From Rodentibacter genomosp. 2 (lineage in GTDB: Bacteria; Pseudomonadota; Gammaproteobacteria; Enterobacterales; Pasteurellaceae), in contig MLHP01000011.1 of assembly GCA_001999425.1 (NCBI GenBank), positions 90,449-154,448 on the forward strand: a stretch of DNA of 64,000 nt, given 5' to 3'. A model generated the notes under the pieces. That model had not been told where the DNA came from, did no database searches, and saw only the letters and a program-made list of their open reading frames with translations. A program made the position numbers and the translations under genes. Shown piece after piece: positions 18,353 through 27,973 of the stretch; position 1 is the first letter of the stretch; each line of letters starts with the position of its first letter.

Positions 18353-19747
18353 CTACTTCAGTTTTTCTAATCGAGCCATCAATACGTCATCACTTAAATT
18401 TTGTGTTTTTCTCATTCGATAGAATAATAAAATAGCGGCAAAAGTGAGTGAAACCACAAAAGCAATCCAGAAACCCTGCGCTCCGATACTTGGCATAAGC
18501 AAATCGGTTCGAGCCAGTGTATAACCCAACGGCACACCGATCACCCAATAAGCAAAAAGCGTAATATAGAGTATCACTTTGGTGTCTTTATAGCCGCGTA
18601 ACACACCGCTTACCACAACTTGGATCGTATCGGAAAACTGGTAAATAGCGGCAATAAGCAATAAGCCGGCAGCCATACTAATTACGGTGTTATCCGTTAC
18701 AAAAATGCCAGCAATTTCATTGCGAAAGAATACCGTAATAAATGCCGTGATTAGTGTGATAGTTAAACCGAGAATGATGGCGGAGTAAGCAATATTTTTA
18801 GCTTTTTGCGGAGAACCGGAACCGAGTGCCTGCCCAACAAGAATTGTAGTGGCCATACCGATCGACATTGGAAACATAAAAATAAAGGAACTGGTATTTA
18901 ACGCAATTTGATGGCTTGCCACAATAGTTGCGCCAAGCGGAGAAAGCAATAGGGCAGTAATCGCAAAAAGTGCGACTTCACAACAAATCGAAAGAGCGAT
19001 AGGTAAGCCTAGCTGCAAAAGTTTTTTTAATGTAACAAAATGAGGTTTTTCAATGAGTTGGCTAAATACTTTTAGTTCACGTTCTTGACGATTAAAGTAA
19101 GAGTAGCTAATCATCATAAAAAACATTAACCAATTCACCATTGCCGTTGCAATACCGCAACCTACCGCACCGAATGCCGGCACGCCGAGTTTACCGTAAA
19201 TAAAAATGTAGTTCAGCGGAATATTTACCATCAAACCAAGAAAAGTAATCACCATGGCGGGCTTGGTTTTGGCAATACCGTCATTTAAACAACGAAAATT
19301 AATCAGCAATAAATAAGCAGGTAGTCCCCAAATCATGGCTCGCAAATAGTCTCGCGCAATTTGTGCCATTTGAGGATCCATTTGCATAAATTGCAAGACA
19401 AAATCGCTGTAATAAATAAGTAAACCAAGAGGAAGACAACTTGCAAGGGCGATCCAAATACCTTGACGAATTTGGTGGGCGATACGATGGCGTTGTCCCG
19501 AGCCGTTTAGATATGACACTGTTGGTGGTAGTGCAAGCAATAGACCGTGTCCGAATAAAACCAGTGGCAACCAAATTGAAGCACCGACAGAAATTGCTGC
19601 CATATCCGTAGAGCTGACACGTCCCGCCATAATCGTGTCCACAAGCCCCATCGAGTTTTGTGCGACTTGAGCGAATAGAATCGGTGTAGCGATTTTTATC
19701 AATTTTTTAATATCAGCTTGATATTCAGATAAAAGACGAATATTCAT
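18353..19747 (-). CDS. norM: MATE-family multidrug efflux pump NorM
   Basis: NorM exports cationic drugs and dyes in exchange for Na+ or H+. The 464-residue protein has two MatE repeats and about twelve membrane spans. The N-terminal motif [41 protein letters not shown] is nearly that of the H. influenzae and Vibrio proteins. It is divergent from ribE, with only 54 bases between the start codons, which must hold both promoters. The terminator of the thiamine operon on the other strand ends 20 bases from its stop codon. Confidence 0.93.
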   Translation of the reverse strand: MNIRLLSEYQADIKKLIKIATPILFAQVAQNSMGLVDTIMAGRVSSTDMAAISVGASIWLPLVLFGHGLLLALPPTVSYLNGSGQRHRIAHQIRQGIWIALASCLPLGLLIYYSDFVLQFMQMDPQMAQIARDYLRAMIWGLPAYLLLINFRCLNDGIAKTKPAMVITFLGLMVNIPLNYIFIYGKLGVPAFGAVGCGIATAMVNWLMFFMMISYSYFNRQERELKVFSQLIEKPHFVTLKKLLQLGLPIALSICCEVALFAITALLLSPLGATIVASHQIALNTSSFIFMFPMSIGMATTILVGQALGSGSPQKAKNIAYSAIILGLTITLITAFITVFFRNEIAGIFVTDNTVISMAAGLLLIAAIYQFSDTIQVVVSGVLRGYKDTKVILYITLFAYWVIGVPLGYTLARTDLLMPSIGAQGFWIAFVVSLTFAAILLFYRMRKTQNLSDDVLMARLEKLK

Positions 19748-19801
19748 AAATTTGATACACTATGCGAAAATTTTTATTGAAAAATATTATTGAGGAAAAT
19801 T

Positions 19802-20413
19802 ATGTTTACCGGAATTGTACAGGGCATTGCCCGGATTCATTCAATTACAGAAAGCACTCATTTTAGAACACAGGTAGTAAAATTACCACCTGAAATGCGA
19901 AAAGGTTTAGAAATTGGTGCATCGGTATCTAATAATGGCGTATGTTTAACCGTCACTGAAATTAACGAAGATCTCGTCAGTTTCGATTTAATGCAAGAAA
20001 CTTTACGTATTACCAATCTTGGCGCATTAAAAGTCGGCGATTTCGTTAATATTGAACGTGCAATGCAAATGGGGGCTGAAATTGGCGGGCATATTTTATC
20101 CGGTCATGTGTATTGCACGGCGGTGATTTCTGACATTATTGCGACGGAGAATAATCGCCAAATTTGGTTTGAATTACCGAATGCCGAGGTAATGAAATAT
20201 ATTTTAACCAAAGGCTTTGTTGCAGTAGATGGTATTAGTTTGACGATCGGTGAAGTGAAAGACAATCAATTTTGTGTGAACTTAATTCCGGAAACGCTAC
20301 AACGAACCTTGATGGGGCAGCGCAAAATGGGGGATATTGTGAATATTGAAATTGATCCGCAAACGCAAGCGATTGTGGACACGGTAGAACGTTATTTAGC
20401 ATCCCGTTGTTAA
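19802..20413 (+). CDS. ribE: Riboflavin synthase alpha subunit RibE
   Basis: RibE dismutates two lumazines to riboflavin and a pyrimidine. The 203 residues contain two lumazine-binding barrels: [12 protein letters not shown] and [14 protein letters not shown] are hallmark sites, with [20 protein letters not shown] in the second repeat. The ATG at 19802, giving the invariant MFTGIV start, has GAGGAAA upstream and is preferred to an ATG four codons earlier. Confidence 0.96.
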   Translation: MFTGIVQGIARIHSITESTHFRTQVVKLPPEMRKGLEIGASVSNNGVCLTVTEINEDLVSFDLMQETLRITNLGALKVGDFVNIERAMQMGAEIGGHILSGHVYCTAVISDIIATENNRQIWFELPNAEVMKYILTKGFVAVDGISLTIGEVKDNQFCVNLIPETLQRTLMGQRKMGDIVNIEIDPQTQAIVDTVERYLASRC

Positions 20414-20418
20414 ATGAA

Positions 20419-20456
20419 AAGTGCGGTCAAAAATCTTACTGTTTTTGACCGCACTT
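20419..20456. terminator. Perfect inverted uptake-sequence hairpin
   Basis: A perfect 15-bp stem (AAGTGCGGTCAAAAA and its complement, 8-base loop) lies between the convergent ribE and dedA genes. The two uptake cores serve as a shared terminator. Confidence 0.8.
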
Positions 20457-20463
20457 CATCACA

Positions 20464-21069
20464 TTAATTTTTCTGTTTTTTCGATTTTTTCCATTTCCAA
20501 AGCAAGAATAGGGCAACGGCGGCAACCAGTACATAAATCACCATTTGACCTTTCTGAATTTGCTCATGCAACCAATCTAAATTTCTTGCCCCAAATTCTC
20601 CAAGGTACACCCAAATTGGCACGGAAATAATAGCGGCACAAAAATCAATTAAGAGAAAGCGGGTATAGCTCACCCGTCGGGTGATACCCGAAACCATATA
20701 AATTGGTGCGCGTAAGCCCGGTAAAAAGCGTGCGACAAATAATACACGGTTACCGTATTGAGCGAATTTTTCACGTACCATTTTAAGGCGCTGTAAAGTG
20801 ATAATTTTACGCATTGGGCGGAAACGTAAAATTTTTGTACCATAAATGCGACCAAGCCAGTACATACAGGAGTCGCCTGCAAGTACGCCGACCATACTGA
20901 CGAGTAACATGAGGTGGGAATTAACGCTTTCGGGATAAAGCCCGGCAATTACGCCCCCTGAAACAAGGGTAATATCTTCAGGGATGGGTACACCAAAGCC
21001 ACAGATAATCAAGACAAAAAATACAGCCCAATAGCCGTAGTCGGTGAAAAAATTAATAAGAAATTCCAT
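20464..21069 (-). CDS. DedA-family inner-membrane protein
   Basis: This 201-residue member of the DedA/SNARE-associated family is implicated in phospholipid recycling across the inner membrane. Family motifs are GFGVPIPEDITLVSGGVIAG near the N-terminus and FVARFLPGLRAPIYMVSGITRRVSYTRFL after the third hydrophobic segment; the P-E-D and R-x-x-P-G residues implicated in function are present. The very basic tail (KWKKSKKQKN) should be cytoplasmic. It is transcribed away from rplY. Confidence 0.9.
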   Translation of the reverse strand: MEFLINFFTDYGYWAVFFVLIICGFGVPIPEDITLVSGGVIAGLYPESVNSHLMLLVSMVGVLAGDSCMYWLGRIYGTKILRFRPMRKIITLQRLKMVREKFAQYGNRVLFVARFLPGLRAPIYMVSGITRRVSYTRFLLIDFCAAIISVPIWVYLGEFGARNLDWLHEQIQKGQMVIYVLVAAVALFLLWKWKKSKKQKN

Positions 21070-21152
21070 TTGTTCGAGTTATTTAAGTTTTCATAGATTT
21101 AAAAAATTGGGGATCATTCTAATCGTTTCGTCCTGAGTTTTCTAGAAAAAGT

Positions 21153-21181
21153 TTGCGTTAGCAAGTTGAATCCTCTATAAT
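21153..21181 (+). promoter_or_regulatory. Sigma-70 promoter of rplY
   Basis: TTGCGT and a perfect TATAAT are separated by 17 bases, followed by the structured rplY leader. It is one of the clearest promoters in the window. Confidence 0.7.
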
Positions 21182-21187
21182 TTGCGC

Positions 21188-21250
21188 CCTCAAAGCGAGG
21201 CTTTGAGTCAATTTAGGAAAATTGCTGGGTCGCCTGCAATTTTTTAATTT
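21188..21250 (+). promoter_or_regulatory. Structured rplY (L25) leader
   Basis: Two consecutive hairpins precede rplY: CTCAAAG / CTTTGAG (5-base loop) and AAAATTGC / GCAATTTT (about 10-base loop). A two-hairpin L25 autoregulatory leader is, to my recollection, described for gamma-proteobacteria; the exact match to that motif is inferred. Confidence 0.55.
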
Positions 21251-21278
21251 TTAATCTTATTTTAAAGAGAACATAACA

Positions 21279-21566
21279 ATGGCATTTAAATTTAACGCTG
21301 AAGTTCGTACAGCGCAAGGTAAGGGTGCGAGCCGCCGCCTGCGTCATAACGGTCAAATTCCTGCAATCGTTTATGGTGGCAGCGAAGCACCGGTTTCAAT
21401 CATCTTAAATCATGATGAATTAAACAACGCACAAGTTCACGATTCTTTCTACTCTGATGTAATTACACTTGTAATTGATGGTAAAGAAGTGGCTGTAAAA
21501 GTGCAAGCAATGCAACGTCACCCATTCAAACCAAAATTGGTTCACATTGATTTCAAACGTGTATAA
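21279..21566 (+). CDS. rplY: 50S ribosomal protein L25
   Basis: L25 binds 5S rRNA (loop E) in the large subunit. The 95-residue single-domain form, without the C-terminal CTC extension, matches the enterobacterial type: [32 protein letters not shown] and the [15 protein letters not shown] end. A strong promoter, a two-hairpin leader and an intrinsic terminator show it to be a single-gene unit, probably autoregulated. Confidence 0.97.
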   Translation: MAFKFNAEVRTAQGKGASRRLRHNGQIPAIVYGGSEAPVSIILNHDELNNAQVHDSFYSDVITLVIDGKEVAVKVQAMQRHPFKPKLVHIDFKRV

Positions 21567-21582
21567 TTTTTAATTTTGATGA

Positions 21583-21616
21583 AAAACACCAAAGAAGATT
21601 CTTTGGTGTTTTTTTA
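21583..21616 (+). terminator. Terminator of rplY
   Basis: A perfect 12-bp stem (AACACCAAAGAA / TTCTTTGGTGTT) with a 2-base spacer is followed by T7. Confidence 0.9.
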
Positions 21617-21633
21617 TGGAAAGCGAGGTGAAA

Positions 21634-22428
21634 ATGAAAATTGCCTTAGGAATTGAATACAACGGACAACATTATTTCGGTTGGCAGCGACAAGAAAAAG
21701 TGCGTTCGGTACAGGAAACATTGGAAAATGCACTGTCTTTTGTGGCAAATGAAAAAGTTGACGTATTTTGTGCGGGAAGAACGGATTCCGGTGTGCATGG
21801 TACAGGGCAGGTTGTGCATTTTGAAACGGATGTGATCCGTCCTGAAAAGGCTTGGGCGTTTGGTACAAATGCAAATCTGCCTGATGATATAGCGGTGAAA
21901 TGGGCAAAAGTCGTGGATGATGAATTTCATGCCCGTTTTTCTGCTACTGCACGTCGTTATCGCTACCTTCTATATTGTAATAAATTACGATCCGCTATTT
22001 TACCCGCTGGCATTACCCATTGCCATTTGGTATTAGATGCGGAAAAAATGCATCAAGCAGGGCAATTTTTATTAGGTGAACATGATTTTTCTTCTTTCCG
22101 TGCTGCACAATGCCAATCAAATACACCGTGGCGAAATATCCATCATCTGAATGTTGCTCAAAAAGGCGAATATATTATTGTCGATATTCAAGCCAATGCG
22201 TTTGTACACCACATGGTTAGAAACATTGTCGGGAGTTTAATTGAAGTTGGTGCAGGAAATCAGCCGGTTGAATGGCTTAAATGGTTACTTGAACAGCGTG
22301 ATCGCAAACTTGCCGCACCAACAGCAAAACCGGACGGGCTTTATTTAGTCAATGTGGTTTATCCTGAAAAATTTGCGCTCCCACAACAAAAATTAGGTCC
22401 GCTTTTCCTTGAAGATGAGTTGATTTAG
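21634..22428 (+). CDS. truA: tRNA pseudouridine synthase A (TruA)
   Basis: TruA makes pseudouridine at positions 38-40 of the tRNA anticodon arm. The 264 residues include the catalytic aspartate in [18 protein letters not shown] (Asp51), the RYRYLLYCN strand and the C-terminal [13 protein letters not shown] motif. The ATG at 21634 has AGGTG upstream and gives the family-typical [11 protein letters not shown] start; an ATG six codons earlier lies in the rplY terminator tail. Confidence 0.96.
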   Translation: MKIALGIEYNGQHYFGWQRQEKVRSVQETLENALSFVANEKVDVFCAGRTDSGVHGTGQVVHFETDVIRPEKAWAFGTNANLPDDIAVKWAKVVDDEFHARFSATARRYRYLLYCNKLRSAILPAGITHCHLVLDAEKMHQAGQFLLGEHDFSSFRAAQCQSNTPWRNIHHLNVAQKGEYIIVDIQANAFVHHMVRNIVGSLIEVGAGNQPVEWLKWLLEQRDRKLAAPTAKPDGLYLVNVVYPEKFALPQQKLGPLFLEDELI

Positions 22429-22512
22429 TTTGATGAGCTTGTCTGACTAGCAAGGTTCGCCGAATTATGGTTTAATACGCTGAATTTTCTAGTGGATAAA
22501 TAGGTAAAAATA

Positions 22513-23433
22513 ATGAGCTGGATTGACCGAATTTTTAGTAAAAGCCCTTCTTCTTCAGCACGTAAGTCTAACGTGCCTGAGGGTGTTTGGACAAAATGTA
22601 CCTCCTGTGAACAAGTACTTTATAGTGAAGAATTAAAACGTAACCTTTATGTATGCCCGAAGTGTGGTCATCATATGCGTATTGATGCGCGTGAACGTCT
22701 TTTGCGTTTATTGGATGAAGATTCAAGCCAAGAAATTGCAGCGGACTTAGAGCCAAAAGATATTTTAAGATTTAAAGATTTAAAGAAATATAAAGATCGT
22801 ATCAGTGCAGCTCAAAAAGAAACCGGTGAAAAAGATGCGCTCATTACCATGACAGGCACACTTTATAATATGCCGATTGTGGTGGCAGCTTCTAACTTTG
22901 CTTTTATGGGTGGCTCAATGGGATCTGTTGTAGGTGCAAAATTTGTAAAAGCGGCTGAAAAAGCCATTGAATTGAATTGTCCGTTTGTGTGTTTTTCTGC
23001 CAGTGGTGGGGCGCGTATGCAAGAGGCATTATTTTCATTAATGCAAATGGCAAAAACCAGTGCAGTGCTTGCCAAAATGCGTGAAAAAGGTGTGCCTTTT
23101 ATTTCAGTTTTAACCGATCCGACTTTAGGTGGCGTATCGGCGAGTTTTGCTATGTTAGGTGATTTAAATATTGCCGAACCGAAAGCCTTAATCGGTTTTG
23201 CCGGTCCACGAGTGATTGAACAAACTGTTCGTGAAAAATTACCGGAAGGCTTTCAACGTAGCGAGTTTTTATTAGAAAAAGGGGCGATTGATATGATTGT
23301 CAAACGTGGTGATATGCGCCATACCTTGGCAAGTGTGTTAAGTAAATTAACCAATCAGCCTTCACCCTTTAGCGAACCTGAGTTAATTGAAGGTGACATT
23401 GAAGTAAATGAAGAACATCATGAAGAAAAATAA
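22513..23433 (+). CDS. accD: Acetyl-CoA carboxylase carboxyltransferase beta subunit
   Basis: AccD, with AccA, transfers carboxyl from biotin to acetyl-CoA in fatty-acid synthesis. The 306 residues carry the N-terminal zinc ribbon (Cys29, Cys32, Cys48, Cys51) and the crotonase-fold core with [18 protein letters not shown] and [16 protein letters not shown]. The acidic, histidine-bearing tail ([13 protein letters not shown]) is poorly conserved. It overlaps or abuts folC, the usual accD-folC arrangement. Confidence 0.96.
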   Translation: MSWIDRIFSKSPSSSARKSNVPEGVWTKCTSCEQVLYSEELKRNLYVCPKCGHHMRIDARERLLRLLDEDSSQEIAADLEPKDILRFKDLKKYKDRISAAQKETGEKDALITMTGTLYNMPIVVAASNFAFMGGSMGSVVGAKFVKAAEKAIELNCPFVCFSASGGARMQEALFSLMQMAKTSAVLAKMREKGVPFISVLTDPTLGGVSASFAMLGDLNIAEPKALIGFAGPRVIEQTVREKLPEGFQRSEFLLEKGAIDMIVKRGDMRHTLASVLSKLTNQPSPFSEPELIEGDIEVNEEHHEEK

Positions 23434-23434
23434 T

Positions 23435-24739
23435 ATGAATTTAAAAGCCACTTCGCCACTCGCTGAGTGGCTTTCTTATTTAGAAAATAGCCATTTTAAA
23501 GCCATCGATCTTGGTTTAGAACGAATTAAATCTGTTGCAGAAAAGATGGATCTATTACACACTGCACCTTATGTGATTACCGTTGGGGGAACAAATGGCA
23601 AAGGAACAACTTGCCGTTTATTAGAAACAATTTTACTGCGGCATGGTTTGCGTGTAGGCGTATATTCCTCTCCCCATTTATTACGTTATAACGAACGTGT
23701 ACGTATTCAAAATCAAGATTTACCGAATGAAGCGCATACCACTTCCTTTGCTTTTATTGAAGAAAATAAAACGGAATCATTGACCTATTTTGAATTCAGC
23801 ACCCTTTCTGCTTTGCATTTGTTTAAACAACATCAGCTTGATGTCGTGATTTTAGAAGTGGGTTTAGGCGGACGCTTAGACGCAACCAATATTGTGGATA
23901 GCAATTTAGCGGTGATTACCAGTATTGATATTGATCATACGGATTTTCTAGGGAATACAAGAGAAGCGATCGCGTTTGAAAAAGCCGGTATTTTCCGTCA
24001 AAACTGCCCTGTTGTGATTGGAGAGGCGAATGTACCTAATACAATGTTGGAGCAAGCCGCCCGTTTAGACTGTCAGGTATCACGCCGTGAACTGGATTGG
24101 TCATTTCAAATCAATTCAGAGAGTTGGCAATGGCAAAGCCGAAAAGTGCGGTTAGAAAATTTACCGTTTTGTCAAATCCCATTAATGAATGCCGCCACCG
24201 CCTTAGCGGTGGTTGAACAGTTACCGTTTGATATTCAGGAAAACACGCTTCGAGAGGCATTGCAAAGCGTTGAATTAGTCGGACGTTTTCAAACCATTAA
24301 AGAAAAACAGCGTGAAAAACTGGCAAATTTATTTGATCAAGAAATTGATAACTTACCAACAGTGATCGTTGATGTGGGGCATAATCCCCATGCTGCGGCA
24401 TATTTAAGTGAAAAATTGACCGCACTTAAAGCTCAAAAACAAGGCAAATTAATTGCCGTATGCGGAATGTTAAAAGATAAAGATGCTCAAGGCGTTTTTA
24501 CTCATCTTGTTCCCATTGTAGATGAATGGCATTGTGCGACTTTAGGGGGCTATCGAGGGCAAACAGGGGGAGAGTTGCAGTTAAAACTCACCGAGTTTTT
24601 CCCTGATGTCAAAGCAAAATCACAAAATTCGGTGATGAATGCTGTACAGATTGCATTAAAAAGTGCGGTTAAAAATGACATTATTTTAATTTTTGGATCA
24701 TTTCATACGGTGGCAGAATTTTGGCAGGAAGTAGAATAA
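23435..24739 (+). CDS. folC: Bifunctional dihydrofolate/folylpolyglutamate synthase
   Basis: FolC adds glutamate to dihydropteroate and to folates. The 434-residue protein has the Mur-ligase-type P-loop GGTNGKGTTCRLLE, the YSSPHLLRYNERVRI segment, VGLGGRLDATNI, ITSIDIDHTDFLG and the C-terminal VDVGHNPHAAAYL. Three in-frame ATGs exist (23408, 23420, 23435); I take 23435, just past the accD stop, because the conserved domain starts with the following residues, but 23420 is also possible. Confidence 0.95.
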   Translation: MNLKATSPLAEWLSYLENSHFKAIDLGLERIKSVAEKMDLLHTAPYVITVGGTNGKGTTCRLLETILLRHGLRVGVYSSPHLLRYNERVRIQNQDLPNEAHTTSFAFIEENKTESLTYFEFSTLSALHLFKQHQLDVVILEVGLGGRLDATNIVDSNLAVITSIDIDHTDFLGNTREAIAFEKAGIFRQNCPVVIGEANVPNTMLEQAARLDCQVSRRELDWSFQINSESWQWQSRKVRLENLPFCQIPLMNAATALAVVEQLPFDIQENTLREALQSVELVGRFQTIKEKQREKLANLFDQEIDNLPTVIVDVGHNPHAAAYLSEKLTALKAQKQGKLIAVCGMLKDKDAQGVFTHLVPIVDEWHCATLGGYRGQTGGELQLKLTEFFPDVKAKSQNSVMNAVQIALKSAVKNDIILIFGSFHTVAEFWQEVE

Positions 24740-24819
24740 TCGCAGTGGGATTATCACTTTTATCTTTACAAATTTTTACAATAAAAATTTATATTTAAAT
24801 AAGTGATTTTGTTAGAATG

Positions 24820-25151
24820 CGTCTGCATTTTTATATCTTATTGATTTTAAAAGATTTTTATCATTAGTGGATTAAAAATGTAAGTCTATATCAATGATTG
24901 AGTAATTTATCCCTAAGAAGGGTAAATAAATTATTGATTATATTCTGTAGTCGCATGCTTCTAAAAGAAGGACCTTGATGAATTGTGTCGATGTAGTTTA
25001 AACGGTGAGGGAAAGCATTTATAAAGCCTGAAATAGAATTCAAGGGATAAATGATATTCCATCAACTTTTAATCATGAAGATGATACTTGTGTTTTATAG
25101 TTATCAATTTACTTCATATCGTACCAAGTAAATAACACAAGTTCTTTTTTT
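24820..25151 (+). promoter_or_regulatory. Long structured leader of the trimeric adhesin gene
   Basis: The 425-base gap before the adhesin contains no convincing gene but several paired elements. There is a hairpin around 24903-24931 (AATTTATCCCT against AGGGTAAATAAATT), a central domain closed by CCTTGA at 24973-24978 and TCAAGG at 25040-25045, and a terminator-like hairpin with a U-run that ends just before the adhesin ribosome site. TTAGAAT near 24811 is a plausible -10. It resembles an attenuated leader, or a small RNA ending at 25151. I could not match it to a known riboswitch class. Confidence 0.4.
25086..25151 (+). terminator. Terminator-like hairpin in the adhesin leader
   Basis: The arms AACACAAGT (25134-25142) and AAGTAAAT (25126-25133) pair with ACTTGTGTT (25086-25094) and ATTTACTT (25107-25114), leaving a 12-base bulge. 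TTCTTTTTTT follows, ending directly at the AGGAAAC ribosome site of the adhesin gene. Confidence 0.6.
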
Positions 25152-25164
25152 AGGAAACAAGATT

Positions 25165-27288
25165 ATGAATAAGATTTTTAAAGTTATTTGGAACTATGCT
25201 ACACAAAGTTGGCTGGCGGTATCTGAATTACAAAAAGCAAAAGGTAAAACAAAATCTTTGTCATTAGGGGCGGGTGTCGCTCATCAATCTTACCCAACTC
25301 TTAAATTTTCTTTAATCTCATCTGGTCTATTGTTAGCGAGTGGTCAAGTGATAGCGGTAACAGGTACTGTTGATTCTTCTACTACCGGTCAGTGCTATTC
25401 CGATAAAGTGAGCAGCAGTATAGTATGTGGTGATTCACCAGCAGTTCAAGGGGCTATAGCAATAGGCTTTGAAGCTAAACCAGAGAGTGGTGGATATGCT
25501 ATAGGTCACCACTCTGTAGCAGAAGGGGGAGCTGTTGCATTTGGTCCTAATGCAGGAGCTGTAGGTGACCGGTCAGGTGCAATAGGTACTCTGGCTACGG
25601 CAACGGATGACTACTCATGGGCTTTGGGTTATGACTCAAGAGCATCAGGTCTTGCCGCTGTGGCAATAGGTAAGTTTTCAACATCACTGCATAACTACAG
25701 TGTTGCATTGGGGGCTTCGTCAGTAACTGAAGATGTAGTTGGTACAAAATCAGCAGAAATCAATAGTATTCAATATGGTGATTTTGCAGGAGATACTCCG
25801 ATTGCTACAGTTTCTGTTGGTAATGAGGAAGATGGTGAAAAACGTACCATTACAAATGTAGCGGCAGGGCGCATTAACAAAGATTCTACTGATGCGATTA
25901 ATGGTAGTCAGTTGTACTGGGTTGCTGATAAATTGTCTGCTGGCTTTACTTTAAAACACTCAGCAACAAGTGATGGTGAAGAAGACGGTATTGCAGAGGA
26001 AAAAATTAAGCCTGGTGATACAGTTGAAATGATTGCTGGTAAAAACTTACAAGTCAAACAAGAAGCTGATGGCAAGATCACTTATGCAACAAAAGATAAC
26101 GTGACTTTTACCACTGTAAATGCAACGACCGTTAATGTTGGTGATACGACCATTAATAATGATGGACTTACAATCAAAAATGGTCCAAGCATTACAAAAG
26201 ATGGATTGAATGCCGGTAATAAAGTGATTAGCAATGTATCGAAAGGTGTAGCTGATAACGATGCGGTGAATGTTAGCCAGTTAAAAGAGGCAACATCAAA
26301 TATCACCAACAATATTAATAACTTGGCAAACAACACCATTACATTAGGCGGTGATAATGGAACAACGACTAGTGCGCAAGCCTTAAATAAAGAAGGTGGT
26401 TTGCAATTTGACGTAAATGGTGGAAATGGCATTAGCACAACGGCAAATGGCTCAAGTATCACTGTAACCGCAAAAACCGATGGTACAACAATTAAGATTG
26501 ATGCTTCAGGTAATATTGCAGCGAATACAGGTAATGTTACTATCGCATCTAATGTTGATACTACAGATGCAGCTGGTAATGTTATCCCAGCAGGTAAAGT
26601 GAGTGTTGCATCTGGCGAAGGTAGCAAAGTGGCGACAGTTCAAAATGTAGCTGATGCCATTAACAATGCTGGTTGGGTAGTCAATACCGGTAAAGCCGCA
26701 GATCAAAATAGCTTTGATACGGCGGCTGTTAATCATCAGTCGACAAAAATTAGTGCAGGTAGCAAAGTAAACTTCCAAGCTGGTAAAAATATGGAAGTGA
26801 AACGTGAAGGTGAGAATATCATCTATGCAACTTCTGACAATGTTAGCTTCAATACAGTAACTGTGGGTAATACTAATATCGGTACCAATGGTATCACTAT
26901 TAACAATGGTCCAAGTATGACAACGGATGGTATTAATGCCGGTAACAAAGTTATCAGTAGAGTAGCCCCTGGTGTGAAAGATGACGATGCGGTAAATGTA
27001 AGCCAACTTAAAGGTGCAGTGAATAATATTAATTCACAACTTAATAAGATGGATAAACGCCGTAAAGCGGGTAACGCTTCCGGATTGGCAGTTGCTGGCT
27101 TAATGCAAGCATACCGTGAAGGTCAATCAGCCGTGACTGCAGGTGTTGGTCAATTCCAAAATCAAAGTGCAGTGGCTGTAGGTTACTCTCGCATTGCCGA
27201 TAGTGGTAAATACGGTGTGAAAGCAGCCTTTACTGCGAATACACAAGGTGAAGTAGGGGGAACATTAAGTGCAGGTTACTTCTGGTAA
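25165..27288 (+). CDS. Trimeric autotransporter adhesin (YadA/Hia-like)
   Basis: This surface adhesin of 707 residues should trimerise and export itself through its own C-terminal barrel. The N-terminus is an extended signal peptide (ESPR, MNKIFKVIWNYATQSWLAV...). The head (about 85-190) has YadA-type repeats around AIG or ALG motifs (AIGFEAKPESGGYAIGHHS, AVAIGKFS, ALGASS). The stalk holds two copies of a block ending INAGNKVISxVxxGVxDxDAVNVSQLK (around 345-375 and 585-615). The last 70 residues are the YadA anchor (NKMDKRRKAGNASGLAVAG...GGTLSAGYFW). A terminator-like leader precedes it, suggesting controlled expression. It is shorter than Hia. Confidence 0.92.
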   Translation: MNKIFKVIWNYATQSWLAVSELQKAKGKTKSLSLGAGVAHQSYPTLKFSLISSGLLLASGQVIAVTGTVDSSTTGQCYSDKVSSSIVCGDSPAVQGAIAIGFEAKPESGGYAIGHHSVAEGGAVAFGPNAGAVGDRSGAIGTLATATDDYSWALGYDSRASGLAAVAIGKFSTSLHNYSVALGASSVTEDVVGTKSAEINSIQYGDFAGDTPIATVSVGNEEDGEKRTITNVAAGRINKDSTDAINGSQLYWVADKLSAGFTLKHSATSDGEEDGIAEEKIKPGDTVEMIAGKNLQVKQEADGKITYATKDNVTFTTVNATTVNVGDTTINNDGLTIKNGPSITKDGLNAGNKVISNVSKGVADNDAVNVSQLKEATSNITNNINNLANNTITLGGDNGTTTSAQALNKEGGLQFDVNGGNGISTTANGSSITVTAKTDGTTIKIDASGNIAANTGNVTIASNVDTTDAAGNVIPAGKVSVASGEGSKVATVQNVADAINNAGWVVNTGKAADQNSFDTAAVNHQSTKISAGSKVNFQAGKNMEVKREGENIIYATSDNVSFNTVTVGNTNIGTNGITINNGPSMTTDGINAGNKVISRVAPGVKDDDAVNVSQLKGAVNNINSQLNKMDKRRKAGNASGLAVAGLMQAYREGQSAVTAGVGQFQNQSAVAVGYSRIADSGKYGVKAAFTANTQGEVGGTLSAGYFW

Positions 27289-27317
27289 TCTATTTCTTCT
27301 TAGCTTATTAGGAAAGT

Positions 27318-27348
27318 AAAGACCGGTTTTATACCGGTCTTTTTTTAT
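27318..27348 (+). terminator. Terminator of the trimeric adhesin gene
   Basis: AGACCGGT / ACCGGTCT stem with a 5-base loop and a T-run of seven. Confidence 0.88.
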
Positions 27349-27440
27349 TTTTTTTAAAATAAATCTTGTGACTATCAGTGATCTTCTAAGGTTAAATAGA
27401 GCATAATTTCTCCAATATAAAAAAAAAGTAGATAGAAAAA

Positions 27441-27840
27441 CACCGCATTTTATGAGGCAAAGTGCAGTGAGATCTAAGTTCAAATTCGCCATAAATTTAC
27501 TCTTGACCTTTCACCTCTTTTAAACCATTGAATGGCGCTTCTTCGCCTAATGCTTCTTCTAATTGATTGGATTTCGCTATACGGTCTGAACTGCTCATTG
27601 AACCGGTTTTGATTTGACCTACCGCTAGATCAGGTTTCGACTGAACGATGAGAAATGACTGCAGTATAATCGGCATCTTTTACCATTTTGATCGTTGTTA
27701 AAGTTTCTGTTAATGAATCGATCTGATTGAATATGATTAAGATTGAGTTAGCGATACCTTTCTCGCTCTCTTCTTTTAAGATCCTCGTATTTGTTATGAA
27801 TAAATCATCGCTTACTAATTAAACCTTGTCGCCCAATACG
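27441..27840 (-). pseudogene. eno: Decayed C-terminal fragment of enolase
   Basis: Read on the minus strand, pieces of the last ~120 residues of enolase are recognisable in several frames: [51 protein letters not shown], then [24 protein letters not shown] and [20 protein letters not shown] with a stop at 27497. Small deletions remove residues expected between HRSGET and DLAVG, and between NQL and EEALG, and there is an in-frame stop after GDKV. A degraded uptake-sequence hairpin (27441-27469) behind it looks like its former terminator. A full enolase gene is not in the window; this is most likely a partial duplication left by a rearrangement. Confidence 0.85.
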
Positions 27841-27973
27841 TTAAAAAATTTCCCTATCTTAAGCGAAATCGACGGGGTAAAGAATCTGCAACTAAAACAC
27901 CATAAAAACTGACCGCACTTTTCGTTTAGGTGAAAGTGCGGCCGGTTTTTTGGTTATTTTTCAGCAAATTTGA

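Noticed and set aside
24940..25050. Known riboswitch class in the adhesin leader
   Set aside because: Compared from memory with TPP, cobalamin, FMN, lysine, glycine, c-di-GMP and glutamine cores; none matched.
26082..26627. 181-codon frame antisense to the trimeric adhesin
   Set aside because: It is a shadow of the repetitive, Ala/Thr/Asn-rich adhesin coding sequence, with no ribosome site or recognisable domain.
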